DNA of 64,000 nt. Source: Monomorium pharaonis. Its lineage: Eukaryota; Arthropoda; Insecta; Hymenoptera; Formicidae. Numbering within the stretch: the stretch's first letter is position 1; every line of letters starts with the position of its first letter. A program made the translations under genes and the position numbers. The notes under the pieces were generated by a model. The model was not told the DNA's origin. It saw only the letters and a program-made list of their open reading frames with translations, and ran no database searches. The DNA is taken from positions 9,968,061 through 10,032,060 of the forward strand of contig NC_050474.1 of the NCBI RefSeq assembly GCF_013373865.1. Reading direction: 5' to 3'. Of this stretch, positions 54,649 to 64,000 are shown piece by piece.

Positions 54649-54882
54649 TTAATTATTAAACATTAAAATAAATTGTTTAAAAAAATTATTGTTATCTAAT
54701 ACTGTATGATTTGTAATTTTCTGTAGAGCTTCATTTTCTCTCTTACTTTTGTCAACTTCTGTTTGTAATTTGTCAATTTTTTGTGGCTTATATTTAAAAA
54801 AAAGGTTTTTTATGGCTGTGCTTATTATTTTCTTTTTCTCTCTTTTTTCTTCTCTTTCAGCAGATAATCGAGAAACAGCCAC
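54649..54882 (-). CDS. Small Lys/Glu-rich coiled-coil ORF (77 aa), right arm
   Basis: The inverted twin of 51397-51630: it differs at one Lys/Glu and one Ile/Arg position and ends with the same FFKQFILMFNN. Both frames remain open in this large inverted repeat, while the copy at 29445-29645 is broken. Confidence 0.45.
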   Translation of the reverse strand: MAVSRLSAEREEKREKKKIISTAIKNLFFKYKPQKIDKLQTEVDKSKRENEALQKITNHTVLDNNNFFKQFILMFNN

Positions 54883-55007
54883 AATGATTTGAAGGTTCTT
54901 TTCTACTAAAAAAAGTACGTATACATATATACATATTATATTTCTACATACTAATTTATGGAAAAAGTAATGTCTTAGATTGTCTAGATTATATATATAA
55001 ATATGTT

Positions 55008-55049
<42 letters not shown>

Positions 55050-55348
55050 AGTAAATATATATAAGAATGTATATATCTATATATGTGTGTATATGAGTGT
55101 GTGTTATTTGTATTTATCTCTTTCTCCCTGTTTTTTTTTGTGTAAGTAATGCTTTTCTTCTTTTTTTCCTTATGTTATACATAGTTCTAATAATTTAAAT
55201 AATTACTCGTAATAAATATTGTATACGAGTAATAACGAATAATTATTAGAACTATAGATAACATAAGGAAAAAAAGAAAGCATTATTTATAAAAAAAAAG
55301 AGAGAGAAAGAGATAAAAAATACACGCGCGCGCGCGCGCGCACACACA

Positions 55349-55395
<47 letters not shown>

Positions 55396-55498
55396 ACGTA
55401 CATCCTTATATGTACATACATACATACATATAAAAATAAATACATACATATAAACACATTATTAGCAACGTTTCTAATATTCTTTCTTATTTTTTCTT

Positions 55499-55531
<33 letters not shown>

Positions 55532-55570
55532 TTCTCTCTCTCCTTTTTCGATTTTTCTATAATTCATTTT

Positions 55571-56125
55571 AAAATTATTAAACATTAAAATAAATTCATT
55601 TTAAAAATTATTATCGTAATGATATTCTTTTATTCCTTTATATTACTCTTTACTTTGGCAGTAAATAAATTAGTGATAGTCGCAGTTAAACACAAACTTC
55701 ATGCAACATCGATAACGTTTGACAACATATTGACAGAGTTGTAAGACGTGTCGAAGTGTGTATGCAATATTTATATTTTGACTCGTGATGATTTTTGGTT
55801 ATTCGATACAGGTAAATACTGATTTATTTCATGAAAGATTTTGTATATTAGGTCATCAATAATTAAATCCTTAAACATTTATTTAAAGGAAAAAAACAAT
55901 TTCTCCGGTAAGAGTAAGATTTTGATCGGATATATCTTTAGAGCTAAATAAAGATTTATTTGTCAAGAGGTTGTTTGATATAAAATAAATCCTCGAAAGA
56001 GTTAGGTGAGTTAATATTCTACTAAATTAAAATCATTATTTTTTAAAAATAAATTATTTTGAAAGTTGTACAATTTAAAACTTATATTAAAATTATTTAA
56101 ATAGACATAATATTCTGAGTAAAAT

Positions 56126-56196
<71 letters not shown>

Positions 56197-56417
56197 ATAT
56201 AAAACTTATATATAAATATAAGACAGCATTATATGTATTAATATAGAATCTTTAAAACTATAACTGTAATATATTAATTATTTATTAATTATTTATATAT
56301 TGTGTATTAATTTATTTATTAAATACTACTTAAATACTTCTTGTTTTGTATAAAATCAATGGGTTAAGTTAAAATTTAATAATTTTTTAATTTAACCAGT
56401 TATATTATCCAATCCAG
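55571..56417. other. AT-rich interval with a long GA microsatellite and a broken exon-like unit
   Basis: A GA run lies at about 56122-56192. 55942-56005 resembles the exon-like block at 56418-56488 (AGATTTATTTGTCAAGAGG, GAAAGAGTTAGGTGAGTTAA) but contains a stop. GATACAGGTAAAT near 55806-55818 is a donor-like site. Confidence 0.45.
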
Positions 56418-56488
56418 ACTCTTTAAAGAGTTAACAGAAGAAGATTTATTTATCGAGAAGCGGTTTGATAAATTCTTGGAAAAGTTTG
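56418..56488 (+). other. Possible 71-nt coding exon
   Basis: Between AATCCAG and GGTGAGTT, one phase reads LFKELTEEDLFIEKRFDKFL followed by EKF. It is charged, helical-looking and stop-free, with consensus splice edges. A decayed direct copy lies 480 bp upstream. Gene unknown. Confidence 0.3.
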
Positions 56489-56603
56489 GTGAGTTAATAA
56501 TATATTATTTTATTTTTCTTTTATATTTAACATGTTAAAAATAATATTAAAATAAATTTAATATAATACATTATTTGTATTTTTGTATTTTTACCTACAT
56601 TAA

Positions 56604-56846
56604 GGGGATGCTGGAGTCGTCTGTTTTACGATTGAACGTTATTATTTTTAATTAGGCCTATTTTTTTACTGATTTCATAAAATTAAAAATCCTTCTCTGG
56701 AATTAAAGTATAGACAGTAACAAATAGTGTCTGGCTACAATTTCATGTAAAAAACGAAAAAAGTTAAAAAATTATACTTTTGTGCAGTCGTCTCTAAAAT
56801 GCTTGCAGAAATGAACTAAAAGCTTTAGAGGCAGTCCAGCATCCCC
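56604..56846. mobile_element. TTAA-flanked element family O, copy 2 (243 bp)
   Basis: GGGGATGCTGGAGTCG at the left and GGGGATGCTGGACTG on the minus strand at the right, between TTAA tetranucleotides (56600-56603, 56847-56850). The interior words CCTTCTCTGGAATTAAAGTA and AAAAACGAAAAAAGTTA match copy 1 at 16141-16695. Confidence 0.85.
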
Positions 56847-57338
56847 TTAATATAAAATCTTTAAAACTATATTATATTACAGTATGTAACACGAATTTTG
56901 TTTATGGCTAGTGACTACGATATTTTTTACTTGCTTTTTCGAAAAAAATAAGGAAAATTACCATACTGTTCTTGAAACTTTGGGTTTAAAGTTAGGATAT
57001 TAAAATTTTTTAAATTTTTAAGCAAGATTAAAAGATATCTCTAAAAGATATCTTGTTTCTGAAAATGATAACATAAAGAGACTTCTAAAAGATAACATAA
57101 TGATGTCAGAATGTTAATCAATGCGCCGTTTTTTGAGAACAGAAAGATATCATAAAACTGATATTTAAAAGATTTCTTAAACCGGATATCTAAAAAATTT
57201 CTTAATTCGGATATCTAAAAAATAAAACAAAAAAAAAATTTTTTTTTAAATTATTTTTATCAACAGTAACATACTAAAAGGACAAATTTTTATTGATTAA
57301 TTAAATTTAAATTATATTATTTTATTTTATTCTTACTT

Positions 57339-57401
57339 GCCGCTGGTAGGTTTGAACCCGGAACCTTAGGATGATGAACTTTATACTCTTTCTGCTACGC
57401 C
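57339..57401 (-). other. tRNA-derived block, third copy
   Basis: GGTTTGAACC (B-box complement) and the D-arm-like part are recognisable but more diverged (AAAGAGTATAAAG) than in the two J copies. Confidence 0.5.
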
Positions 57402-57834
57402 AATTTGACTTATCGATATGAGTACTTATTGTTATTGTTTTATACATATAATACCAATATGTTATAAACTGACGCAATTATATTATTTTTTATAAAAGCA
57501 ATTAAATTTTGCAAAACATTAGAAATAAATAGCATTAATTTATTTACTTATTAATTTCATATTGTTAAATTTATTTTTTTCCATAGCCTTAATAATTGAT
57601 AGAAATTGCGATCTATTTTTAGCATTAATAGTTTGAAGCGTTTAAATGGTTAATTAGATGGTTTTTATTATTCTGTTTTTGTTTAGTACGTGATAAATTT
57701 AGATTTTGTGCATTTTTTGTGCACAGTAATTGTAGGCAAACCGTTATTTTTGAAAACATTATCTTTATGATAATTTTTAAATAATATCAAATGGATTTCT
57801 TATTCAAGATATATAATGTTATCTAATTTATGAG

Positions 57835-58340
57835 TGAACTACAACGCGCATGGATGGCTCAAAAATCGGACAGCATTGTGATATCTTTTATGAGACATCA
57901 AGCTAATATCATTTAGCTAATGTTATAAGAATAACATTTTCAAGAAACTTAAATGAGACTCTTCAATCAGTTATCTCAAAGACCTCTTAGTGTTGTCTGA
58001 TTTCTGAGTCAACTACGACGCGCATGGACGGCTCAAAAATCGGACAGCATTGTGGTATCTTTTATGAGACATCAAGCTGATATCATTTAGCTAATGTTAT
58101 AAGGATAACATTTTCAAGAAACTTAAATGAGACTCTTCAATCAGATATCTCAAAGACCTCTTAGTGTTGTCTGATTTCTGAGTCAACTACGACGCGCATG
58201 GACGGCTCAAAAATCGGACAGCATTGTGATATCTTTTATGAGATATCAAGCTGATATCATTTAACTGATGTCATAAGGATAATATTTTCAAAAAACTTAA
58301 GTAAGACTCTTCAATGAGATATCTTAAAGACCTCTCTTAG
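57835..58340. repeat. Three tandem 174-bp units
   Basis: CAACTACGACGCGCATGGAC (first unit slightly diverged) occurs near 57836, 58010 and 58184, followed each time by GGCTCAAAAATCGGACAGCA. The spacing is exactly 174 bp. The third unit is less conserved at its end. Confidence 0.88.
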
Positions 58341-58449
58341 TAGACGTCTCTGGTAAATGTTACCATTTTGACATCATTTCCAAGATATCTAAATGTTTTC
58401 TTAAAAAAGTTCTCTTAAAGTTTTCATTTTGACAAGCGTGTTGTCTGGG

Positions 58450-59850
58450 TACACTGGAGTTTAAAAGTAAAGGCTCATTTAAAATTTCCAAAAATTTAGG
58501 TCGTTTTCAAATTAATCTCATTTTTGCATATCCGTGAAAAATGGTCGTAGAAATATGAAATCAAAGTTTTAAAGTTTAAACTCTCCAATTTTTATAATAT
58601 TAAAAATAACCGTAACAATAATAATTTAGAATTATTATATTATACTAATAAAAAATAATTGTTATTGGTAATAAGATCTAATTTTATTAACTCTAATTCA
58701 CTATTAAATAATTTTATATGTTGTACAAAGGGTGTAATACATCATAGAATTTTTAAATGGTGTTATTCGTATATTATCAAACATTTTGGCTTGAAAAAAT
58801 TTTGTAACATTCTTTAAACTTTTAAACATAATGTCCAAAAGTTATTTTTTGGCAATTATAGAAATAACATAATGTTCAAAGTTATTTTTTGGCAATTCTA
58901 GAAATGTGATACTTTGACGTAAAAATAAGCCCAGTAAACCCAAAAGTGCGCATGGGGTTCTTTCCACCCTAAATGTAGGATTAGGGTTAAAAAAATAGAT
59001 ATTTTTGTGTAAAAAAGAAATTTATTGAGAGTATGTGTACAATCAACAATTTAATAACGTATGTAAAGAAAACTAGAAAAAACATGATACATGGATATTC
59101 TAACTCTCTGGGAAAAATTCCTTTATATTAATTACTTTTTCATTATTTCTTATTATAAATTATATATTTTTTTGTGGATAATTAAAATTATATAGCTTAT
59201 CTTGTTTTTTTTAAACTTAATATTAACTTGAGGTTATAATTATTATAGTTTTAAAGATTAATGTAAGTAAAAAAAAATTGTTTGCAGTATTTAATAAATA
59301 TGTTAATAACTATTATGTCAATAAACTTATAATACAGAATGAACTTATAATAAAAACTTGCAATACGTTAAATTTCTTTATTATTTATTTTTTGTAAAAA
59401 TAAAAAAAACAATTAATAAGGTTGTTTCATCAAAAACATTATTAAAGTAAATTTAAATAATTGAATTTTTTATGATACACTTAACATATAATGCGAAGTT
59501 TCAAAGTTAGTTATTTTTAATAAGTTTTAATTGGTTATTTGAAAAAAATCTAAAGTTGGCGACATGAAAAATCAAACTGGCTTTTTATTTATGTTGAATA
59601 TGATAATAATATTATCTTCATGAACCTAAACCCTAACTGAAACAAAGATACAAGAATAAAATATATTTAAAAAATTGGATACATGAATACATTGCCATTT
59701 TGGGTATAGGTATTTTATAATATTGATCATCAAAGAGTTACTTAACCCAAATTATTTGGTTATATTATAGAAATATTGTAATATAAATATTATAGATTGT
59801 ATAAATGTATATTTTTCTTTTACAGATTTTAAGAACGCAGATAACACACA
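58450..59850. other. AT-rich, no gene seen
   Basis: No frame or repeat supportable, apart from AGTTATTTTTTGGCAATT(A/C)TAGAAAT occurring twice near 58844 and 58880. Confidence 0.5.
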
Positions 59851-59856
59851 CATACA

Positions 59857-60040
59857 GGCTGCTTATTAGCGCTGTACGATTACTAAAGACGCTAAACTTT
59901 AGTACCATATTAACTATTTATTGGCACTGTAAAGTTGGCATAGCGCTGACAAATCGGCTGCTATATATATTGGCTGCTTTTTAGCGCTGTACGGCTGCCA
60001 GAGGCGCTGACAATTAGACTGTTATTAATATTAATTAAAT
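59857..60040. repeat. GGCTGCTTWTTAGCGCTGTACG direct repeat upstream of the Helitron genes
   Basis: GGCTGCTTATTAGCGCTGTA at 59857 and GGCTGCTTTTTAGCGCTGTA at 59972, 115 bp apart, with further AGCGCTGAC/GGCTGC words between and after. It may lie in the Helitron 5' region; the exact element start is not identified. Confidence 0.6.
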
Positions 60041-60116
60041 TAAGTTATATTCCCAGTATATATACAAAATATAAAGTCATTTTATAGACACATTATATTA
60101 AAAAATTTGTAAAAAG

Positions 60117-61079
60117 TTGAAATTTTTGAGAGATAATATGTCTGTACATACAAAAAAACACATAACTTTGATGCCTGCAGAGAAAAATATAATTGTTCAG
60201 GGTGATTGGCTAACCGATATACATATGGAACATTTTCACCACCTTTTACGAAATTGTTCAGAATACATACCCGTCGAAACATGGCGAATACAATTACTTA
60301 ATACAATACAATCCATACCGATAGACCAAAAGCATATACAAATATTACATAGTTCATCTAATGAATTTGATGGGCATTGGGTATGTAGCTATTATGATCG
60401 AAAAAATATATTTATATATGATTTCTTAAATAATAAAACATTGCACAAAGATCATGAACAATTCTTGAAAAGATTATTTCCAACATATGATTTTCAGAAA
60501 AATTCTGTTAAATTTCCTACTGTTCAACGTCAACCAAACTATAGTGATTGTGGTGTTTTTGCTATAGCTTCATTATTATTTAATATTAAACCTGGAAAAG
60601 TAAATTATGAACATAAATTAATGCGTTCACATTTATTAAAAATTCTTGAAACAAATAAAATTGAGCATTTTCCTCAAGACTTACAATGTGGTGTTTTACA
60701 AAAAATACTTCCCTTAGCAGTAATAAGAGCAAGGGAAGCTGCAGTGCTTGATAAACGTATAGAACGTCAATGTGAGACCGAACAACAGAAATTATCACGA
60801 TTACAAAAATGTGATTTATTTCAAAATAATTATGCCAAAAAATATGCTCAAAAACGTAGTTCAAATGATTATCGTGCTAAAAAACGGTTTCGATATGCAC
60901 AAGAGGCAGAAAACAATCGTGCTAAAAAGCGACACCTATATAGAAATAATAAAGAAGATAATTGTTTTAATAAGCGATTGCGTTATATTAAACATTCTCA
61001 GTATGAACGAGACAGACAAAAACAATATTTTGATAACAAATGGTTGTATAATAAACGATATTATGAAAAAAATAAATGA
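60117..61079 (+). CDS. Helitron-associated Ulp1/C48-type cysteine protease with basic tail
   Basis: 320 residues. Residues about 30-195 form a Ulp1/SENP-like fold: GHWVCSYY with His87, IYDFL with Asp102, and QPNYSDCGVFAI with Gln139 and Cys145. These are the catalytic His-Asp-Gln-Cys in the correct order and spacing (Gln six residues before Cys). Residues 200-320 are very basic and repetitive (RAKKRFRYAQEAENNRAKKR, then NKRYYEKNK). Similar basic Tyr-rich stretches precede the DUF6570 region in some animal Helitron proteins. It is followed at 61160 by the Rep-protein frame on the same strand; loss of frame just after NKRYYEKNK suggests they were one polyprotein. Likely self-processing or deubiquitinase-like role is unknown. 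The start Met is the first in frame; an upstream exon is possible. Confidence 0.82.
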   Translation: MKFLRDNMSVHTKKHITLMPAEKNIIVQGDWLTDIHMEHFHHLLRNCSEYIPVETWRIQLLNTIQSIPIDQKHIQILHSSSNEFDGHWVCSYYDRKNIFIYDFLNNKTLHKDHEQFLKRLFPTYDFQKNSVKFPTVQRQPNYSDCGVFAIASLLFNIKPGKVNYEHKLMRSHLLKILETNKIEHFPQDLQCGVLQKILPLAVIRAREAAVLDKRIERQCETEQQKLSRLQKCDLFQNNYAKKYAQKRSSNDYRAKKRFRYAQEAENNRAKKRHLYRNNKEDNCFNKRLRYIKHSQYERDRQKQYFDNKWLYNKRYYEKNK

Positions 61080-61159
61080 AAATTTAGTGTAGTAAAAAAA
61101 ACATTGGTCAAAATATTATTAGAAAATATGAGAAAATTTGGTCTAAAAATTATATACAT

Positions 61160-62200
61160 ATGCATAATCCTGTAATAATTACAGATATTATGAAGAAACT
61201 TAATATTAAAAATAATATTCAAAAACGATTAGAAGCTGAAAAAATGTATCGTTGGTCTATGAAAATTAGAAATAATTATATTCGTAATATGTATAAAATA
61301 TTAGCTATATTGAAAAAGAGATCAGAAGTACATTTAACTCTTGTTACTGACTGTTTAACAGTTGATGATAAAATACGTGCTTTATGTGGTATGCCGAGAC
61401 ATACAGCTTCATCGGAAAATTATTTTATTAATTCCAAATGTAAACTTACTTTATCGCAACCTTTGGTAACAAACGTGAAAGGTCAAGTTACAAATGTATT
61501 ACCTTTAATAGAAGCACAAGCCAAAAATGCATGGTTGTGTAGTAATACTTTATGTAACATTGATTCATTTATAATTGATCGTTATGAAAAATTTCTTGAA
61601 GTAATAAATACATGTACTTTAAAGAAAATACCAGAACTATTACGTAAGGTTCATCAGAAATGTACAGTAAATAATTTGACTAACAAATTAAGTCATACAC
61701 ATGCTTGTTATATTAATCCAAATCTTTGTAAAACAATATCTCTTGTTATTCAATTATTATCACCTCATTTCCCAAAGGTAAGAAATATTAAACGTTTTAT
61801 TTATCAAATAAAAGCAGATTATCGAAAGTTGATAAATCTAGAAAAGGCTTTAACTTCTGGTGACGTCAATACATTAAATGAAATTATAACTTTAGCAAAA
61901 AAACAATCAAATATGTACAAACATCATCAGATTTTGATTAATTTGAGTGATGATGATATTATTTCTAAATATAATAAAGCATTTAAAGCGTTCACTAAAC
62001 GTTGTTTGGATACACCTCGACATATTTGTGTTTCATGTGAAAGACTTTGTTACAAAAGAAGTGTGTCTGAAATTAGTAAGGTTAAAGCCCAATTAGATAT
62101 ACCAATTTGGAGAGATTTAATGATATATATAAAAAAACAGAATATCAATCCGCAATACATATATGTCTTTATTGCCAAAGAAAGTTTCGTAACGGTTTAA
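61160..62200 (+). CDS. Helitron protein, DUF6570-like N-terminal region
   Basis: 346 residues. The C-terminal part contains RHICVSCERLCYKRSVSEIS, the first Cys pair of the DUF6570 region that precedes Rep in many animal Helitrons. Towards the N-terminus are a basic helical segment (RLEAEKMYRWSMKIRNNYIR) and a second Cys-rich stretch (HACYINPNLC). The same frame is open upstream to about 61088 and continues the basic theme of the protease tail. The frame is lost at the ACATATATG run near 62153-62166; the following residues that complete the second Cys pair (ICLYC) are in another frame. So the ORF's last residues (VFIAKESFVTV) are probably not genuine. Confidence 0.8.
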   Translation: MHNPVIITDIMKKLNIKNNIQKRLEAEKMYRWSMKIRNNYIRNMYKILAILKKRSEVHLTLVTDCLTVDDKIRALCGMPRHTASSENYFINSKCKLTLSQPLVTNVKGQVTNVLPLIEAQAKNAWLCSNTLCNIDSFIIDRYEKFLEVINTCTLKKIPELLRKVHQKCTVNNLTNKLSHTHACYINPNLCKTISLVIQLLSPHFPKVRNIKRFIYQIKADYRKLINLEKALTSGDVNTLNEIITLAKKQSNMYKHHQILINLSDDDIISKYNKAFKAFTKRCLDTPRHICVSCERLCYKRSVSEISKVKAQLDIPIWRDLMIYIKKQNINPQYIYVFIAKESFVTV

Positions 62201-64000
62201 TGCCTGCTTATTGTGTTTTAAATAATTTATTTATACAAGATGTTCCTGAAGTAATATCATGTCTAAATTCATTTGAAAAAATGTTTATACAAAGAGCTAA
62301 AGCATTTCAAACTATTGTTAAAATGGGAACTGTGATAAATAAAAAGTTGCCTCAAAGACAGATGGTACAGAAAGTAAAAGGTAGAACATTTCATTTACCG
62401 TTACCATTAGAACAAACAATGAACAAAATATGTTCGAATACTGATGCAATAAATAAAAATATAGAGTTGTATATTTTAGTTAGAGGTATTCCAACAAAAT
62501 CTAAAATTATTTGGGAAGAAATAATTAATCTTAAAAAAGTATTCGATGCTTTAATATGGTTAAAACATAACAATCATCTTTACAAACATATTATACTGCC
62601 AGAGACTTACAATGGATTACGTTTGAAAAAGAATATACCATTTTTTGAAATAAAAGAGACAGACAATGATACTGAATGTGTATCGGATGGTATATTAATA
62701 AATTCCAAAAGTAAAATGCGGGAAACAAAACATAATTCTGAAGCAATTATTTTAAATCATCAGGGTGAGGCTATGATAACTCAAGTTACTGATGACAATG
62801 ACAGTTATTACGAACAGTATACAATTTATCCTTTATATGAAAAAAAGTCACGTGAAAGTGCTATCGCTTTATATCAAATGTTAAAAGTTCAAGAATTACC
62901 ATTGGATAATCGTGAAAAATCTTTAGATTTGTTATGTTTTCCAGATTTATATCCGTTTGGTGTTAATGGCCAACATGAAAGTAGACAGATTAAACTTTAT
63001 GACCATGAATTTATTAAATGTCGTTTGACTTCAAAACATCCGCAATATAGATTAAACCAACAATATTTATTTTATTTATTAAATGATGCAAATAATCGTC
63101 AATTAAAGCGTGGTATTTATCATAAATTAAATATAACTAATTTGCGAGATCGTTATACGGCTTCAGAATATTTACAAGCAATTCAAAAAGAATTATTAGA
63201 GTCTGACTTAAGCACAATATTTTCTACTTTAAGAAATACAGAGCAATATTGGCGTAGACCAAGAAATGATTTAAATTGTATGATACAAAATTACGGTCCT
63301 GCAACATGGTTTTTAACATTGAGTCCTGGTGAATGGATGTGGGATGATTTAGGTCAATACATTCGTGAAGTAAATGGTTGGTATAATGATTCATCTCCCA
63401 TTAGTGTTCTTGTTGCTAAAGATCCTGTATCAACATCGAGATATCTTGATAATAAGTTTCGGGCAATGCTTGATTTTATTTGTTCTGACGATCATCCGAT
63501 TGGAGAAGTTACACATTATTTCTGGCGACGAGAATATCAAGGTAGAGGGATACAACATTTTCATTTGTTAATTTGGATTAAAAATGCGCCAATTATTGGT
63601 GAATCTTCTATCGAAGAAGTTTCTAAATTTATTTTACAACATGTAAGTTGTAAAATGCCAGACAAAAATATTTCTCCGTTATTATATGAACGAGTTAATA
63701 GGTATCAACAACACAAACATAACAATTATTGTCTCCGTTCTAAGAAAGTAGGACGTAAAGTTATTCGTTTATGTCGTTTCGGATTTTCTCGACCTGTTAC
63801 AGATACGTTTACTATAAGAGATGTTCCAAGTTCAATAGTAGGTAGAAAACAATTAAAATCTAAAAGCAGGCTTTATGACCTTCCTCGGACAAATTTGGAG
63901 GTAAATATAAATGACTATAATCCTATTATTCTTACTGCATGGGAAGGAAATATGGACATACAATTTATTGGTGAAAAATCAACGTTGCTTACTACATACA
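62161..64000 (+). CDS. Helitron Rep (HUH) domain, continues past the window
   Basis: Open from 62161 to the window end (over 610 codons) without a stop. It begins with the second half of the DUF6570-like region (ICLYCQRKFRNGLMPAYCVL, EKMFIQRAKAFQTIVKMG), then LLCFPDLYPFGVNG, the Helitron_like_N region (GPATWFLTLSPGEWMWDD) and the HUH motif GRGIQHFHLLIW with HFH at 63556-63564. Near the end NPIILTAWEGNMDIQF precedes TTY at the last codons, which by family comparison should be the start of the YxxKY catalytic-tyrosine motif. A Pif1/RecD-like helicase would follow beyond 64000. It is in a different frame from 61160-62200; an extra AT in ACATATATG explains the shift. Codon use is AT-rich and uniform with its neighbours. 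Confidence 0.9.
   Translation, partial: MCLYCQRKFRNGLMPAYCVLNNLFIQDVPEVISCLNSFEKMFIQRAKAFQTIVKMGTVINKKLPQRQMVQKVKGRTFHLPLPLEQTMNKICSNTDAINKNIELYILVRGIPTKSKIIWEEIINLKKVFDALIWLKHNNHLYKHIILPETYNGLRLKKNIPFFEIKETDNDTECVSDGILINSKSKMRETKHNSEAIILNHQGEAMITQVTDDNDSYYEQYTIYPLYEKKSRESAIALYQMLKVQELPLDNREKSLDLLCFPDLYPFGVNGQHESRQIKLYDHEFIKCRLTSKHPQYRLNQQYLFYLLNDANNRQLKRGIYHKLNITNLRDRYTASEYLQAIQKELLESDLSTIFSTLRNTEQYWRRPRNDLNCMIQNYGPATWFLTLSPGEWMWDDLGQYIREVNGWYNDSSPISVLVAKDPVSTSRYLDNKFRAMLDFICSDDHPIGEVTHYFWRREYQGRGIQHFHLLIWIKNAPIIGESSIEEVSKFILQHVSCKMPDKNISPLLYERVNRYQQHKHNNYCLRSKKVGRKVIRLCRFGFSRPVTDTFTIRDVPSSIVGRKQLKSKSRLYDLPRTNLEVNINDYNPIILTAWEGNMDIQFIGEKSTLLTTY

Larger units (their letters stand above)
50200..55570. 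mobile_element. Giant inverted repeat of family R (arms about 1.4 kb)
   Basis: About 50800-52330 returns inverted at 53985-55480, including coding, microsatellite and palindromic segments in matching order. The centre (52330-53985) is unpaired. The left side extends about 600 bp further with sequence shared only with the copy at 29430-32170. Microsatellites sit at corresponding arm positions: TA near 51234-51270 and 55015-55046, CA near 51855-51935 mirrored by TG near 54385-54430, and TG near 50930 mirrored by CA near 55340-55392. Whether it is a long-TIR transposon or a rearranged duplication is open. Confidence 0.75.
57000..58449. mobile_element. Element with CCCAGACAAC right end and a J-like interior
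   Basis: The right end reads CCCAGACAACACGCTTGTC on the minus strand (58431-58449). 57230-57780 matches the interior of element J, including the tRNA-like block at 57339-57401, but the J ends are replaced. GATATC-rich words occur on both sides (from about 57010). The left boundary is not found. Confidence 0.6.

Overview
The window looks like repeat-dense intergenic DNA from an insect nuclear genome, probably a hymenopteran and plausibly an ant. It is AT-rich, with one recognisable host gene: two exons of a TMEM170-family membrane protein at 38.5-38.8 kb. The other recognisable features derive from transposons, microsatellites or the mitochondrion. The organism assignment is an inference from composition and repeat types.

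Layout. 1-0.8 kb is a nuclear copy of mitochondrial 16S rRNA. 1.7-3.0 kb holds small foldback MITEs, one nested inside another. 3.0-10.6 kb is a large foldback element carrying SWIM-type zinc-finger fragments in both arms, into which a MITE, a 1-kb DNA element and a nearly complete Ty1/copia retrotransposon (4.7-9.5 kb, intact 1394-codon ORF) have inserted. 10.6-18.6 kb is a dense set of nested foldback elements. 19.1-21.7 and 27.3-28.3 kb hold two copies of one 1.05-kb DNA element, one of which contains another 1.5-kb element. 23.6-26.7 kb is GC-rich, probably LTR-retroelement-derived, with repeated hairpin motifs. 26.7-36.5 kb contains several palindromic Tc1/mariner-type derivatives. 37.1-38.4 kb is a foldback element with Merlin/IS1595-like coding potential just upstream of the TMEM170 exons. 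39.8-47.8 kb is a GC-rich Gypsy-like remnant with a degraded non-LTR retrotransposon, itself split by a 2.0-kb insertion. 48.6-49.3 kb is another foldback. 50.2-55.6 kb is a giant inverted repeat with arms of about 1.4 kb. 57.2-58.4 kb is a further DNA element with 174-bp tandem repeats.

From about 59.9 kb to the end lies the 5' part of an autonomous Helitron: a Ulp1/C48-type cysteine protease with its catalytic residues intact, a basic linker, a DUF6570-like cysteine-rich region and a HUH Rep domain. The window ends near the expected catalytic-tyrosine motif, so the Pif1 helicase would lie beyond it. Two frame breaks separate the parts.

The most useful aspect is that nesting and palindromy supply 'empty site' controls inside the window. 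They establish target-site duplications directly: TAA/TTA for Harbinger-like MITEs; two bases (TT, TT, TA, AC) for a set of elements whose ends begin CCC; TA for Tc1/mariner-type derivatives; and GTAAC for the copia element.
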